From Marinobacter salinus (GTDB taxonomy: Bacteria > Pseudomonadota > Gammaproteobacteria > Pseudomonadales > Oleiphilaceae), in contig NZ_CP017715.1 in assembly GCF_001854125.1 (NCBI RefSeq), positions 496,001 to 560,000 of the forward strand: DNA of 64,000 nucleotides, in the 5' to 3' direction. The position numbers and the translations under genes were made by a program. Of the stretch, positions 8,744-17,446 are shown piece by piece. The notes below the pieces were generated by a model, which was given only the letters and a program-made list of their open reading frames with translations, ran no database searches and was not told the origin of the DNA. Within the stretch, counting starts at the first letter, position 1, and each line of letters starts with the position of its first letter.

Positions 8744-9219
8744 CCTGGTATGCACTTCAGCACAAACCTGCTCAAGGTGATCGCGCGGCGGCTCACCTGC
8801 AGAATCAGGACATTGTCTGTTTTTACCCCAAGATCAACGTCGAAAAAGTGAAGGCTGGCAAGCGTGTCCGCAAGCTTGAGCCGTTATTCCCCGGCTACCT
8901 CTTTGTAAACCTTGATCAAACAGACCCCATGTGGGCCAAGCTACGCTCCACCCGTGGCGTGGTTAGAGTTGTGGCGTTCTCCAATACGCCGGCCGCAATT
9001 TCGGACGACATTATTCAGCACATCAAGAATAGTCTGGACTCCGTAGCCCAGCAGGGTGGGATCAAGCCTGGCCAGGCGGTACATCTGAGTGAAGGTGCGT
9101 TTGAAGGTATAGAGGCAATATTTCAGGCCTATGAAGGTGAAGAGCGAGCCATCGTGCTTATTCAATTTATGCAAAAACAACAGCTCGTCAAAGTGCCGGT
9201 GTCCGCTATAAAGGAGTAA
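8740..9219 (+). CDS. rfaH: RfaH-type transcription antitermination factor (NusG paralogue)
   Basis: A 159-residue specialised NusG paralogue. The N-terminal NGN domain (1 to about 100) starts with MTWYALQHKPAQGDRAA and carries PLFPGYLFV. The C-terminal KOW-type region (about 106-155) has IKPGQAVHLSEGAFEGIEAIF. RfaH binds the elongation complex at an ops element and suppresses pausing and Rho termination over long cell-envelope operons. Here it lies just before a long polysaccharide locus that has an ops match at 10321, so that locus is its probable target. It is coupled to cysQ by a 4-bp overlap. Assignment as RfaH and not general NusG rests on the domain sequence and location. Confidence 0.88.
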   Translation: MTWYALQHKPAQGDRAAAHLQNQDIVCFYPKINVEKVKAGKRVRKLEPLFPGYLFVNLDQTDPMWAKLRSTRGVVRVVAFSNTPAAISDDIIQHIKNSLDSVAQQGGIKPGQAVHLSEGAFEGIEAIFQAYEGEERAIVLIQFMQKQQLVKVPVSAIKE

Positions 9220-9308
9220 ATGGCGCTTTATGGGCGGAACCTGGATTTCGTTCCTGGCGTCTCTGGTGATTGTGAGCACGTTTCAATTAAAAGAAGACGG
9301 ATTATTAT

Positions 9309-10067
9309 ATGGAAGATAGACCGCGGCAAACACAGCCTCGATACGATGACGAAATTGGCCTTGTGGATTTGGCGACGACATTCCTGAGACGACGGCGAGT
9401 GTTTTATGGTGTGTTTCTGGCTGTTCTCTTGGCAGGCACCGCCTACGCGGTGTTCATTCCGGAAAAATACGATTATGTGAGTCTGGTGAAGCTGGCCCAG
9501 AAAGGGGAGAGTAGCTACGCCGAAAATCCGGCATCAATCATTGCGATCCTCGAAAACCGCTGGGTGTCAGAATACCAGTCGGTCTACCATGCGCAGCACG
9601 GCCGTAACTTGCCATTTGAAGTCACCTTCGAGAACCCCGAGAGCACTGGGTTGGTTCGAATAATGTCCGAGGCTTCTCCATCAAATAAGAGTGACGTTGA
9701 GCAACTTCATACCCAGTTGATTGATCAGCTAAAGCAGACTCAAGCGTCGACAGTGTCACGTCTCAGGCAGAATATGGAGAAGCAAATTGACTCTCTGTCA
9801 TCGACCGTTGATATTCTTGAAGGGAGAGAGGACTCTGGAGCTGCGATTGCAGCAGCGATTGAAAAACGTCTGTCGCTTGAAGCGATCCTGGAGTCCCTCC
9901 AGCCCATGCAGGTTCTCGCGGTGAGCCGGCAAAGCCCAGAGAGGCAAGGGCCAGCGCGAAGCCTGATTGTTATGTTGGCTGGCCTTCTGGGGCTGATGGG
10001 GGGTGTTTTTCTGGCGTTTTTTGCTGAATTCGCCGGTGCGGTCAAAAACCAGATGTCCGAAATGTGA
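9309..10067 (+). CDS. Wzz-family polysaccharide chain-length determinant
   Basis: A 252-residue Wzz/PCP protein. Two membrane segments, at about residues 33-50 and 218-240, flank a periplasmic helical region with predicted coiled coil (LKQTQASTVSRLRQNMEKQID). The N-terminal EIGLVDLATTFLRRRR matches the usual Wzz entry into TM1. Such proteins set the modal length of Wzy-polymerised glycans. It lies upstream of the ops element, so it may be outside the RfaH-controlled segment. It is one of two Wzz proteins in the locus, and the other (14297) has a different periplasmic domain. Confidence 0.85.
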   Translation: MEDRPRQTQPRYDDEIGLVDLATTFLRRRRVFYGVFLAVLLAGTAYAVFIPEKYDYVSLVKLAQKGESSYAENPASIIAILENRWVSEYQSVYHAQHGRNLPFEVTFENPESTGLVRIMSEASPSNKSDVEQLHTQLIDQLKQTQASTVSRLRQNMEKQIDSLSSTVDILEGREDSGAAIAAAIEKRLSLEAILESLQPMQVLAVSRQSPERQGPARSLIVMLAGLLGLMGGVFLAFFAEFAGAVKNQMSEM

Positions 10068-10288
10068 TCACTTTCCTTGCATTCCCGAAGCTTTAACAAT
10101 TTTTTACTCGGTCAAGCTACTGATATCACCGATGTGAGGGTTTTTGTCACTTGCGTGCCATAGAGGATGCCGTAGAATCTCCGCGCTCTGGACACAGATG
10201 ACTCATGCACCGACAGGGATCACGTTGGGGTTTGTCCTATTCCCCAATTATTGTTTTCTCCCGTCGCATACAAAGCGTTCGATTATTG

Positions 10289-11770
10289 ATGACCTCAAAA
10301 CACTGGGCCCTGGTCGGTGGGGCGGTAGCGTGCCTGGCCAGCCTTTCGCTATCCGCAGCCCCCTGGATTGAGCCAGGTGACGCAAGGGCTCGCTTTGCCG
10401 CACAAAAGCTGTCGGATCGCGGGCACCTTGATCGGACAGTCAGTACGTGGCCCCTGATGTGGAGTACCGTATTTAGTGGTTTGCAGCCCAGTGTCAGTAG
10501 GGACCAACCATCCGTAGGCTCAGCCGCCGCCTATCTTCGTTTTGAGAAGGAGCAGCAGGCAGAGCAGGGCTTCCGGGGTGAATATAGCGTTTACGGCAGC
10601 AGCGAGATTCCCGCCATTCGTGGGTTTGAGCAGAATCCGCTGGCGAAAGCCGGAACGGCGATCAACCTACAGTGGCAAGGCGAAGTCTGGGCCTTGGGGC
10701 TTAACCCGGCTTATGCCCATAAACTCGATGATGATGAAGAGCTGCGCCTGGATGGCTCCTATCTGGCCGCCGCGGCGGGCAACTGGGTATTTGGTGCCGG
10801 TGCGATTGACCGCTGGTGGGGGCCGGGCTGGCAATCTAGCCTGATCCTCTCTAATAACGCCCGCCCCTTGCCGGCACTCTGGCTGAATCGTAATAACAGT
10901 TATCCACCGGAAACGGATTGGCTGCAGTGGATCGGTCCCTGGCAGTTCACGGCCTTCGCCGGGCAATACGAAAGCGACAGAGCGGTGCCGGATGCCAAGC
11001 TTATCGGCATGCGCTTCACATTTCGTCCGGTCAGCGGATTGGATATTGGCCTATCCAGGGCGATCATGCTTGGTGGTGAGGGCCGCCCGGAAAATGCTTC
11101 CACGCTCTGGAACGCGCTTATTGGTCGCGACAATGGCCAGCTTGAAGAAAACGACCCTGGCAATCAGCTTGCCAGCATCGACGTCCGTTATGGTTTTGCA
11201 GTTGGCCAACAATCCATGGGCATCTACGCCCAAATGATGGGCGAAGACGAAGCCGGCGCTTTCCCAGCCCGTAAGTCCTGGCTACTAGGTACAGACTGGA
11301 CCACGCAGCTATTCGAGGCAGACCAACAGTGGTTTATGGAATACACCAATACCCTGGCTGATGACTTCCTGGGCGATGCCATGCCAAATATTACCTATGA
11401 TCACTCCCGTTACCGTTCCGGCTATCGTTATTACGGTCGCAGCATGGCTGCCAGTTTTGATGGCGACGCCGAGGCCATTACCCTTGGTGCCTTCAACTTT
11501 TTCGACAATGGCTCAAGCCTAATTACTAAGTTTACCTATGCCCGGCTTAACAAAGCAGGCGGCTTCCGCACCGTTGTTCCTAACGCCGATATTTTTTATA
11601 CCGTTCCCGAAGTGGGTCAGGACGTCGCCATCCTAGATGTAGGGTATGGAGCGCGCATGCTTAATGGCTGGTTGGACCTGAATCTCGAGGCCACGGACAA
11701 GAAAGTTCAGTACCTGGGTGGTAAGAAAGACCGTTGGTCTCTAGGCGTTGCCTGGACTTACCGTTTTTAA
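10289..11770 (+). CDS. wzi: Wzi-like outer-membrane capsule assembly protein
   Basis: A 493-residue protein resembling the Wzi family of outer-membrane beta-barrels that anchor surface polysaccharide. The signal peptide is MTSKHWALVGGAVACLASLSL... ending in SAAPW. The mature part has alternating aromatic strands (AGNWVFGAGAIDRWWGPGW, YGRSMAASF) and ends in WTYRF with a terminal Phe, the usual barrel signal. I start at 10289 because translation from the upstream ATG 10205 would put 28 basic residues before the signal peptide; no clear Shine-Dalgarno precedes either. The ops match lies in its codons 11-15. Confidence 0.85.
   Translation: MTSKHWALVGGAVACLASLSLSAAPWIEPGDARARFAAQKLSDRGHLDRTVSTWPLMWSTVFSGLQPSVSRDQPSVGSAAAYLRFEKEQQAEQGFRGEYSVYGSSEIPAIRGFEQNPLAKAGTAINLQWQGEVWALGLNPAYAHKLDDDEELRLDGSYLAAAAGNWVFGAGAIDRWWGPGWQSSLILSNNARPLPALWLNRNNSYPPETDWLQWIGPWQFTAFAGQYESDRAVPDAKLIGMRFTFRPVSGLDIGLSRAIMLGGEGRPENASTLWNALIGRDNGQLEENDPGNQLASIDVRYGFAVGQQSMGIYAQMMGEDEAGAFPARKSWLLGTDWTTQLFEADQQWFMEYTNTLADDFLGDAMPNITYDHSRYRSGYRYYGRSMAASFDGDAEAITLGAFNFFDNGSSLITKFTYARLNKAGGFRTVVPNADIFYTVPEVGQDVAILDVGYGARMLNGWLDLNLEATDKKVQYLGGKKDRWSLGVAWTYRF
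10321..10332 (+). promoter_or_regulatory. ops (RfaH recruitment) element
   Basis: GGCGGTAGCGTG matches, as far as I know it, the 12-base E. coli ops consensus at every position, in the direction of transcription. It is about 1.1 kb downstream of an rfaH-type gene and about 24 kb upstream of the locus terminator. ops usually sits in an untranslated leader; here it reads as GGAVAC in the wzi signal peptide. The 221 bp between the first wzz and wzi (10068-10288) probably hold a promoter, but I cannot assign one. Confidence 0.7.
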
Positions 11771-11804
11771 ATTGATCGAAATATAGACGCCGGACTTATT
11801 TGTT

Positions 11805-14297
11805 GTGAAGCTGAAAAACTTTATACTCCCCCTAGCTCTGCTGCTCCCCTTGGCAGCCACAGCCCAGTCTATCAGTCCGTCACAGATCGCACAGTTCCAA
11901 AACCTGCCTAGGTCCCAGCAGGAAGCATTGGCCAATCAGTATGGGGTGGATCTGGAAAGTCTGCAGTCTTCTGGGCAACAAACTCAGCGTCCCCGGGATG
12001 TTCAGGTCGTAGAACCCGTTTCGAATATTACGGAAGACGAACGGGAGAAGACGCGCGATGAGAAGGAGGAAGGTCAGCAAGCCGCGGCCAAGAACGGAGG
12101 TCTCAAGCCTTTCGGCTACAACCTTTTCAAGGGTAGCCCGACGACCTTCGCGCCGGTAACCGAAATCCCGATTCCTTCCGAGTACACCCTAGGCCCGGGC
12201 GATGTATTGCGTATCCAACTCTGGGGCAAGGAAAACCAGAACCTGGAATTGCCCATCAGCCGGGATGGGACCGTCAGCTTTCCCCAGTCCGGCCCCATGA
12301 ACGTTGCAGGGCTGAGCTTTGATGAAGCCAGGCAACAGATCCGCAAGCAGGTATCCGAGCAATACATTGGCGTTCAGGCCAGCGTATCCCTAGGCGAGCT
12401 GCGCAGCATGCGGGTGTTTGTGCTTGGGGAGGCCCGCAATCCCGGTTCGTACTCAGTAAGCTCTCTGTCAACCATCACCAATGCCCTTTATGTATCCGGT
12501 GGGATCAACCAAACCGGCTCTCTGCGAAACGTACAGCTTAAACGCAACGGTAAACTGGTTGGCACCCTGGATCTCTATGACCTGCTACTCAAGGGCGATA
12601 GCTCAAGCGACAGCCGCATGCAACCCGGCGACGTCATCTTCATTCCGCCGGTCGGCAAGCGCGCCGGAATCGAGGGCGAAGTATATCGACCCGCACTGTA
12701 CGAATTGAAAAAAGAAAACACCCTGTCGGACCTGGTTCGTATGGCGGGCGGCCTTACTTCCCAAGCCTATCCGCAGCGCATCAACATTGAACGGACCAAT
12801 GAAGACTTCCTGCGCATCATTGTCGAAGCGGATTACACTGCAGCCAAAGGGAAAAATGCGCGGGTCCAGGCGGGCGATACGGTGAACATTCCGTCTATCT
12901 CGGACATCACTGGCCAGTACGTCGAGATCAGAGGCGCTGCGACTCGCCCCGGCCGTTTTGCGTGGATACCGGGTATGCGGGTAAGTTCGGTGATCAAAAA
13001 CCTGAGCGCAGACCTAGCCTCAGTCGCCGACAAACGTTACGCGGTTATCGTTCGCACTGATAAAGTGACGGACACCATTTCCGTTCTGAATCTGCGGCTG
13101 AGAAAAGCGATACAAAATCCTGGCAGCGGATTCGACATACCCCTGCAGGAGAAAGACCAGCTACTGATCTTCTCTGATGCTGGTAAGGTTAAGGGCGGTG
13201 AAGAAGGGCGTGAATTTACCCGTGAAAGCCTGTTCGAGCCTGTACTCCACCGCCTCAGAATCCAGGCCTCGCCATCATCGCCCCAAAAAACCATTCGTAT
13301 CTCCGGGCCTGTTCGGTACCCCGGTGAATATCCCCTGCCTGAGTCACGTCAGCTGGCAGATGCGATATTCGTAGCGGGCGGCCTGAAGGACTCGGCATCA
13401 TTTTATAATGCCGAAGTAGCGCGCTACACCACCGATGAAGACGGCATTGGCAAAACGAATATCCTCAATGTGAACCTGGCCGATGCCATGGCTGGTAACG
13501 GCAACCTTACCCTCCAAAGCCGAGACAGAATTCTGATTAAGTCCATCCCGGACTTCGCCAAGACCAGCACCATAGAACTTAAAGGTGAGGTGCGTTACCC
13601 CGGCGAATACACCTTTCGGGACGGTGAAACCCTCAGGCAAGTTATTGAAAGGGCCGGCGGCCTGACTGATAACGCTTTTCCGAAAGGCGCCGTATTTACC
13701 CGGGCCAAACTACGACAGTTGGAAGCCCGGCGGTTGCAGGAAGCAGAGGATCGGCTCCAGGGCGACCTCCTTGGCGTTCAACTTGAGGGTGATGGACTGG
13801 GCGGAGAAAGTGCTGACCGAGCTCAGCAGGTTCAGAGTTTGCTGGAAGATGTGCAGAGTAGCAGACCGATCGGCCGCTTGGTCGTCGACCTGGCAGCTGT
13901 GGTAAACAACGAAGGCTACCAGGCGATTCGCCTTCAGGATGGTGACGCGCTAACCGTTCCAGCGATTCCGCAGGCCGTTACCGTATTTGGCGAAGTTCAG
14001 TTCCCCACCAGCCACCTGCACCAGGCCGGCTTAACCGTGGATGACTACCTTGAACGCTCCGGCGGGCCCACGCGCCAGGCAGACGAAAGCAGAGTGTATG
14101 TTGTAAAGGCAGACGGTTCCGTAATGCTGCCGGAGAAAAGCCGTTGGTTCGGCAGCCGAAGCCAGCAGTTGGAGCCAGGTGATACCATCATTATGCCAAT
14201 CGATGTTGACCGCCTGAACCAGCTTGAACTTTGGACCAACGTGAGCCAGATCGTTTACCAGATTGCTCTGGGTGCAGCGGCAGTAGGAAATCTCTGA
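11805..14297 (+). CDS. Wza-like outer-membrane polysaccharide export protein with multiple SLBB domains
   Basis: An 830-residue exporter with signal peptide MKLKNFILPLALLLPLAATA. The Poly_export (PES) domain is near residues 125-205 (YTLGPGDVLRIQLWGKENQN). At least four SLBB repeats follow, each with the G-V-PG-Y/R-F pattern (GEARNPGSYSVSSL, GAATRPGRFAWIPG, GPVRYPGEYPLPES, GEVRYPGEYTFRDG). This is over twice the length of E. coli Wza and resembles the long SLBB exporters of marine gammaproteobacteria. The start is GTG at 11805 without a clear Shine-Dalgarno. Its stop overlaps the next start by 1 bp. Confidence 0.9.
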   Translation: MKLKNFILPLALLLPLAATAQSISPSQIAQFQNLPRSQQEALANQYGVDLESLQSSGQQTQRPRDVQVVEPVSNITEDEREKTRDEKEEGQQAAAKNGGLKPFGYNLFKGSPTTFAPVTEIPIPSEYTLGPGDVLRIQLWGKENQNLELPISRDGTVSFPQSGPMNVAGLSFDEARQQIRKQVSEQYIGVQASVSLGELRSMRVFVLGEARNPGSYSVSSLSTITNALYVSGGINQTGSLRNVQLKRNGKLVGTLDLYDLLLKGDSSSDSRMQPGDVIFIPPVGKRAGIEGEVYRPALYELKKENTLSDLVRMAGGLTSQAYPQRINIERTNEDFLRIIVEADYTAAKGKNARVQAGDTVNIPSISDITGQYVEIRGAATRPGRFAWIPGMRVSSVIKNLSADLASVADKRYAVIVRTDKVTDTISVLNLRLRKAIQNPGSGFDIPLQEKDQLLIFSDAGKVKGGEEGREFTRESLFEPVLHRLRIQASPSSPQKTIRISGPVRYPGEYPLPESRQLADAIFVAGGLKDSASFYNAEVARYTTDEDGIGKTNILNVNLADAMAGNGNLTLQSRDRILIKSIPDFAKTSTIELKGEVRYPGEYTFRDGETLRQVIERAGGLTDNAFPKGAVFTRAKLRQLEARRLQEAEDRLQGDLLGVQLEGDGLGGESADRAQQVQSLLEDVQSSRPIGRLVVDLAAVVNNEGYQAIRLQDGDALTVPAIPQAVTVFGEVQFPTSHLHQAGLTVDDYLERSGGPTRQADESRVYVVKADGSVMLPEKSRWFGSRSQQLEPGDTIIMPIDVDRLNQLELWTNVSQIVYQIALGAAAVGNL

Positions 14298-15259
14298 TGA
14301 CTAAATACGAAGCCTTCTCAGCTCAGCCATCAAAGGAACTGCCCCAATATCCAGACGACGAGATAGACCTGCGCGAGCTTTTGGCCACCTTATGGCGAGG
14401 CAAATGGGTTGTGATAGCTACTACGATCCTGTTTGCTGTAGCGGGCGTGTTCTATGCCCTCAGCAAGCCCAATATTTACCAGGCCAGTGTGCTTCTTGCG
14501 CCTGCCCAAGACGAAGGAGGGGGGCGCGGCATCAGCGGCCAACTCGGAGGCTTGGCCAGCTTGGCGGGCATCAGCCTCGGCAATGGCGGCGACAACCAAA
14601 CGGTTATGGCGAAAGAAGTACTGCAATCTTACGCCTTCCTCAGAGACTTCATTGATCGCCACGAGCTCGCCTTCCCCCTTATGGCTACCGAAGCCTGGGA
14701 CATGGAAAGCGAGAGGTGGGTGGTCAACCGTCAAGTCTTCAACCCGGAGACGCGCGAATGGCTCACCAATGAGAAAGGTGAAAGCCTAATTCCTACCGAT
14801 TGGGACATGGTGAAAAAGTTCAGAGAAAGTCACCTGAGCCTGTCCAGTAACAAAGAAACCGGAATGGTCACTCTCAGCATCAAAAGCCAGTCGCCCCCCG
14901 CCGCCGCATATTGGGCTGGGAAAATGGTGCATGACATCAACGAATACATGCGTGAGCAAGACGTACAAGAAGCAGAAGCCCGCATCACGTATCTGGAAGA
15001 CAAACTGAGCGAAACTAACATCTCCGGCATGCAGCAAGTGTTCTATCAGCTTATAGAGAGTGAAACCCGCACGGTCATGCTTGCCAACGCTCAAGATGAA
15101 TACATCTTTAGAACCGTAGATCCGGCTTTCGTTCCTCAAGAGAAAGTCGGACCTAAGAGAGCATTGATAGTTGCTTTAGCAACTACCCTTGGTCTCATGT
15201 TTGCGACGTTGATACTTTTCATTCGTCTTGTTCTGAATACAGGCAAGGCTACTCAGTAA
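14297..15259 (+). CDS. wzz: Wzz-type chain-length determinant (second copy)
   Basis: A 320-residue Wzz-domain protein. The cytoplasmic N-terminus DDEIDLRELLATLWRGKW leads into TM1 (about 37-57), followed by a periplasmic domain with a Gly-rich segment (about 72-98) and a coiled coil near residues 225-255, then TM2 near residue 295. The ATG at 14297 overlaps the preceding TGA and has GGAAA upstream. It has no C-terminal tyrosine-kinase domain, so it is a Wzz and not a Wzc. Coupling to the Wza-like gene suggests they act in one export complex. Confidence 0.9.
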   Translation: MTKYEAFSAQPSKELPQYPDDEIDLRELLATLWRGKWVVIATTILFAVAGVFYALSKPNIYQASVLLAPAQDEGGGRGISGQLGGLASLAGISLGNGGDNQTVMAKEVLQSYAFLRDFIDRHELAFPLMATEAWDMESERWVVNRQVFNPETREWLTNEKGESLIPTDWDMVKKFRESHLSLSSNKETGMVTLSIKSQSPPAAAYWAGKMVHDINEYMREQDVQEAEARITYLEDKLSETNISGMQQVFYQLIESETRTVMLANAQDEYIFRTVDPAFVPQEKVGPKRALIVALATTLGLMFATLILFIRLVLNTGKATQ

Positions 15260-15287
15260 ACTATAGAAAATATATGGCGAATATCCC

Positions 15288-16286
15288 ATGTTAAAAAACT
15301 CTACTATTCTCGTAACCGGTGGCACCGGCTCTTTCGGTCATAAATTCATACCCATGACTCTGGAAAAATATAATCCCAAGAAAATAATTGTTTTTTCCCG
15401 GGACGAAATGAAGCAGTGGGAAATGGCCAAACTGTTTCAAGGGGATGATCGTCTTCGTTTCTTTATCGGAGACGTGCGCGACAGAGATCGCTTGTACCGG
15501 GCGCTCGATGGCGTGGACTATGTGGTACATGCTGCAGCTACAAAGATCGTACCCACGGCTGAATACAATCCTTTTGAATGCGTGAAAACGAACATTCACG
15601 GCGCCATGAATCTGATTGATGCTGCTATCGATAAGGGCGTGAAAGGTGTGGTTGCTCTTTCAACAGATAAAGCCAGTAGCCCTATAAACTTGTATGGTGC
15701 CACCAAGCTGGCCTCCGACAAGCTGTTCGTGGCTGGCAATTCCTATTCCGGGGGGCATGAAACCAAGTTTTCTGTGGTCCGATACGGCAACGTGATGGGG
15801 TCCCGAGGCTCAGTAATTCCATTTTTCATGTCGATTAAAGAAAAAGGTGTTCTTCCAATAACCGACCCACGTATGACCCGTTTTATGATCAGCCTCGAGC
15901 AGGGTGTGGAACTGGTATGGCATGCCTTTGAGGACATGGTAGGTGGTGAGATATACGTGAAGAAGATTCCGTCCATGAAAATGACGGATTTGGCCCGTGT
16001 GGTTGCACCGGAGGCAAAACAGGAAGTCGTCGGTATTCGCCCCGGTGAAAAGCTCCACGAGCAGATGATTGGCGCAGAAGATTCCCATTTCACTTATGAG
16101 TATCCAGAACACTTCAAGATTTTGCCCAACATCAATAATTGGGGAAGCTGTGAAAGCCGGATCAAAGATGGCAAGAAGGTGTCAGAAGGGTTTATTTACG
16201 CGAGCGACAACAATACTGAGTGGATGACAGACGAGGACCTTCAGGCCTGGATTGACCGCCACAACAATGAAATCGGGAAAATCTGA
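15288..16286 (+). CDS. pseB: UDP-GlcNAc 4,6-dehydratase (inverting) PseB
   Basis: First enzyme of CMP-pseudaminic acid synthesis. It converts UDP-GlcNAc to UDP-2-acetamido-2,6-dideoxy-beta-L-arabino-hexos-4-ulose with C5 inversion. The 332-residue SDR-extended protein has the Rossmann motif GGTGSFGHKF near its start and the catalytic region STDKASSPINLYGATKLASDK, which is the STDKA signature and YxxxK of the family. It has no membrane domain, unlike the WbpM-like protein at 32529. pseC starts 2 bp downstream. Loss of membrane anchoring and operon partner pseC make PseB the firm call. Confidence 0.95.
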   Translation: MLKNSTILVTGGTGSFGHKFIPMTLEKYNPKKIIVFSRDEMKQWEMAKLFQGDDRLRFFIGDVRDRDRLYRALDGVDYVVHAAATKIVPTAEYNPFECVKTNIHGAMNLIDAAIDKGVKGVVALSTDKASSPINLYGATKLASDKLFVAGNSYSGGHETKFSVVRYGNVMGSRGSVIPFFMSIKEKGVLPITDPRMTRFMISLEQGVELVWHAFEDMVGGEIYVKKIPSMKMTDLARVVAPEAKQEVVGIRPGEKLHEQMIGAEDSHFTYEYPEHFKILPNINNWGSCESRIKDGKKVSEGFIYASDNNTEWMTDEDLQAWIDRHNNEIGKI

Positions 16287-16288
16287 GT

Positions 16289-17446
16289 ATGATTCCCTAC
16301 GGCAAGCAAGACATCAGCCAAGCGGATATTGATGCGGTGCTTGATGTACTGCGGTCAGACTTCCTGACACAGGGACCAAAAGTTCCAGAGTTTGAGGCGA
16401 AGGTAGCGGGCCATGTGGGTTCCAGGCATGCTCTGGCAGTGAACAGTGCTACCTCTGCATTACACATTGCTTGCCTGGCGCTAGGGTTGGGGCCTGGTGA
16501 CTGGCTTTGGACATCGCCCGTTACGTTTGTGGCCTCCGCCAACTGCGGTCTTTACTGTGGTGCCAAGGTCGATTTTGTTGATATCGACCCAAAGACCTAC
16601 AATCTCTGTCCAGTGGCACTAGCTGCCAAACTGGAAGAAGCTGAGGCGGAAGACCGTTTACCAAAGATCGTTGTCGCGGTTCACCTTTGTGGCCAGCCCT
16701 GCGATATGTCGCAGCTACATAAGCTAAGCCAACGCTATGGTTTTCGAATTATTGAGGATGCCTCCCACGCCATCGGCGGCAAATATAAAGGCGAGTTCAT
16801 CGGCAGTGGCCGCTTCAGCGATATCACGGTCTTCAGCTTTCATCCAGTCAAGATTGTGACCACCGCTGAAGGGGGCATGGCGCTCACCAATGACGACGAT
16901 CTTGCGAGCCGAATGGACCTTCTTCGCAGCCACGGAATCACCCGGGATCCCAATCTGATGACTCGCAAGTCTGACGGCCCCTGGTATTACCAGCAAATCG
17001 ATCTGGGCTTTAATTACCGGATGACGGAGTTGCAGGCGGCCCTGGGCGTGAGTCAGATGGAGCGCCTAAATGTTTTTGTGGCTCGCCGCCACGAGTTGGC
17101 CAGGCGCTATGATGAATTGCTAGCCAACTTGCCGGTAACAACGCCATGGCAACACCCGGACAGCTATTCAGGCTTGCATCTCTATGTTGTTCGTTTACGT
17201 CTGGACAAAATAAATAAATCCCATAGAGACGTATTTGAATCTCTTCGTGATCAGGGTATTGGCGTGAATCTGCACTATATTCCCGTTCATACCCAGCCTT
17301 ATTATGAGGCTATGGGTTTTAGATCCCATGATTTTCCTGAGGCTATGGCTTACTATCGTGAAGCGATCAGCCTGCCCATGTTTCAGGGGATGACCGATGA
17401 GCAGCAGGACCAGGTTTTGAGGGCGTTGGAGCTTGCGCTGACATGA
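16289..17446 (+). CDS. pseC: PLP-dependent UDP-4-keto sugar aminotransferase PseC
   Basis: Second step of the pathway: transfer of an amino group to C4 to give UDP-4-amino-4,6-dideoxy-N-acetyl-beta-L-altrosamine. It is a 385-residue DegT/DnrJ/EryC1 aminotransferase. The PLP lysine is K188 in FSFHPVKIVTTAEGG, and NSATSALHIACLALG (about 52-66) forms the phosphate-binding region. The next gene starts 4 bp before its stop, consistent with coupled translation. Confidence 0.95.
   Translation: MIPYGKQDISQADIDAVLDVLRSDFLTQGPKVPEFEAKVAGHVGSRHALAVNSATSALHIACLALGLGPGDWLWTSPVTFVASANCGLYCGAKVDFVDIDPKTYNLCPVALAAKLEEAEAEDRLPKIVVAVHLCGQPCDMSQLHKLSQRYGFRIIEDASHAIGGKYKGEFIGSGRFSDITVFSFHPVKIVTTAEGGMALTNDDDLASRMDLLRSHGITRDPNLMTRKSDGPWYYQQIDLGFNYRMTELQAALGVSQMERLNVFVARRHELARRYDELLANLPVTTPWQHPDSYSGLHLYVVRLRLDKINKSHRDVFESLRDQGIGVNLHYIPVHTQPYYEAMGFRSHDFPEAMAYYREAISLPMFQGMTDEQQDQVLRALELALT

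Noticed and set aside
7940..8755. 271-codon minus-strand frame
   Set aside because: It is fully antisense to cysQ, which has conserved metal-binding motifs.
11805..14297. Repeated Pro-Gly-Glu-Tyr coding segments looking like DNA repeats
   Set aside because: They are SLBB domain repeats at the protein level, diverged at the DNA level.
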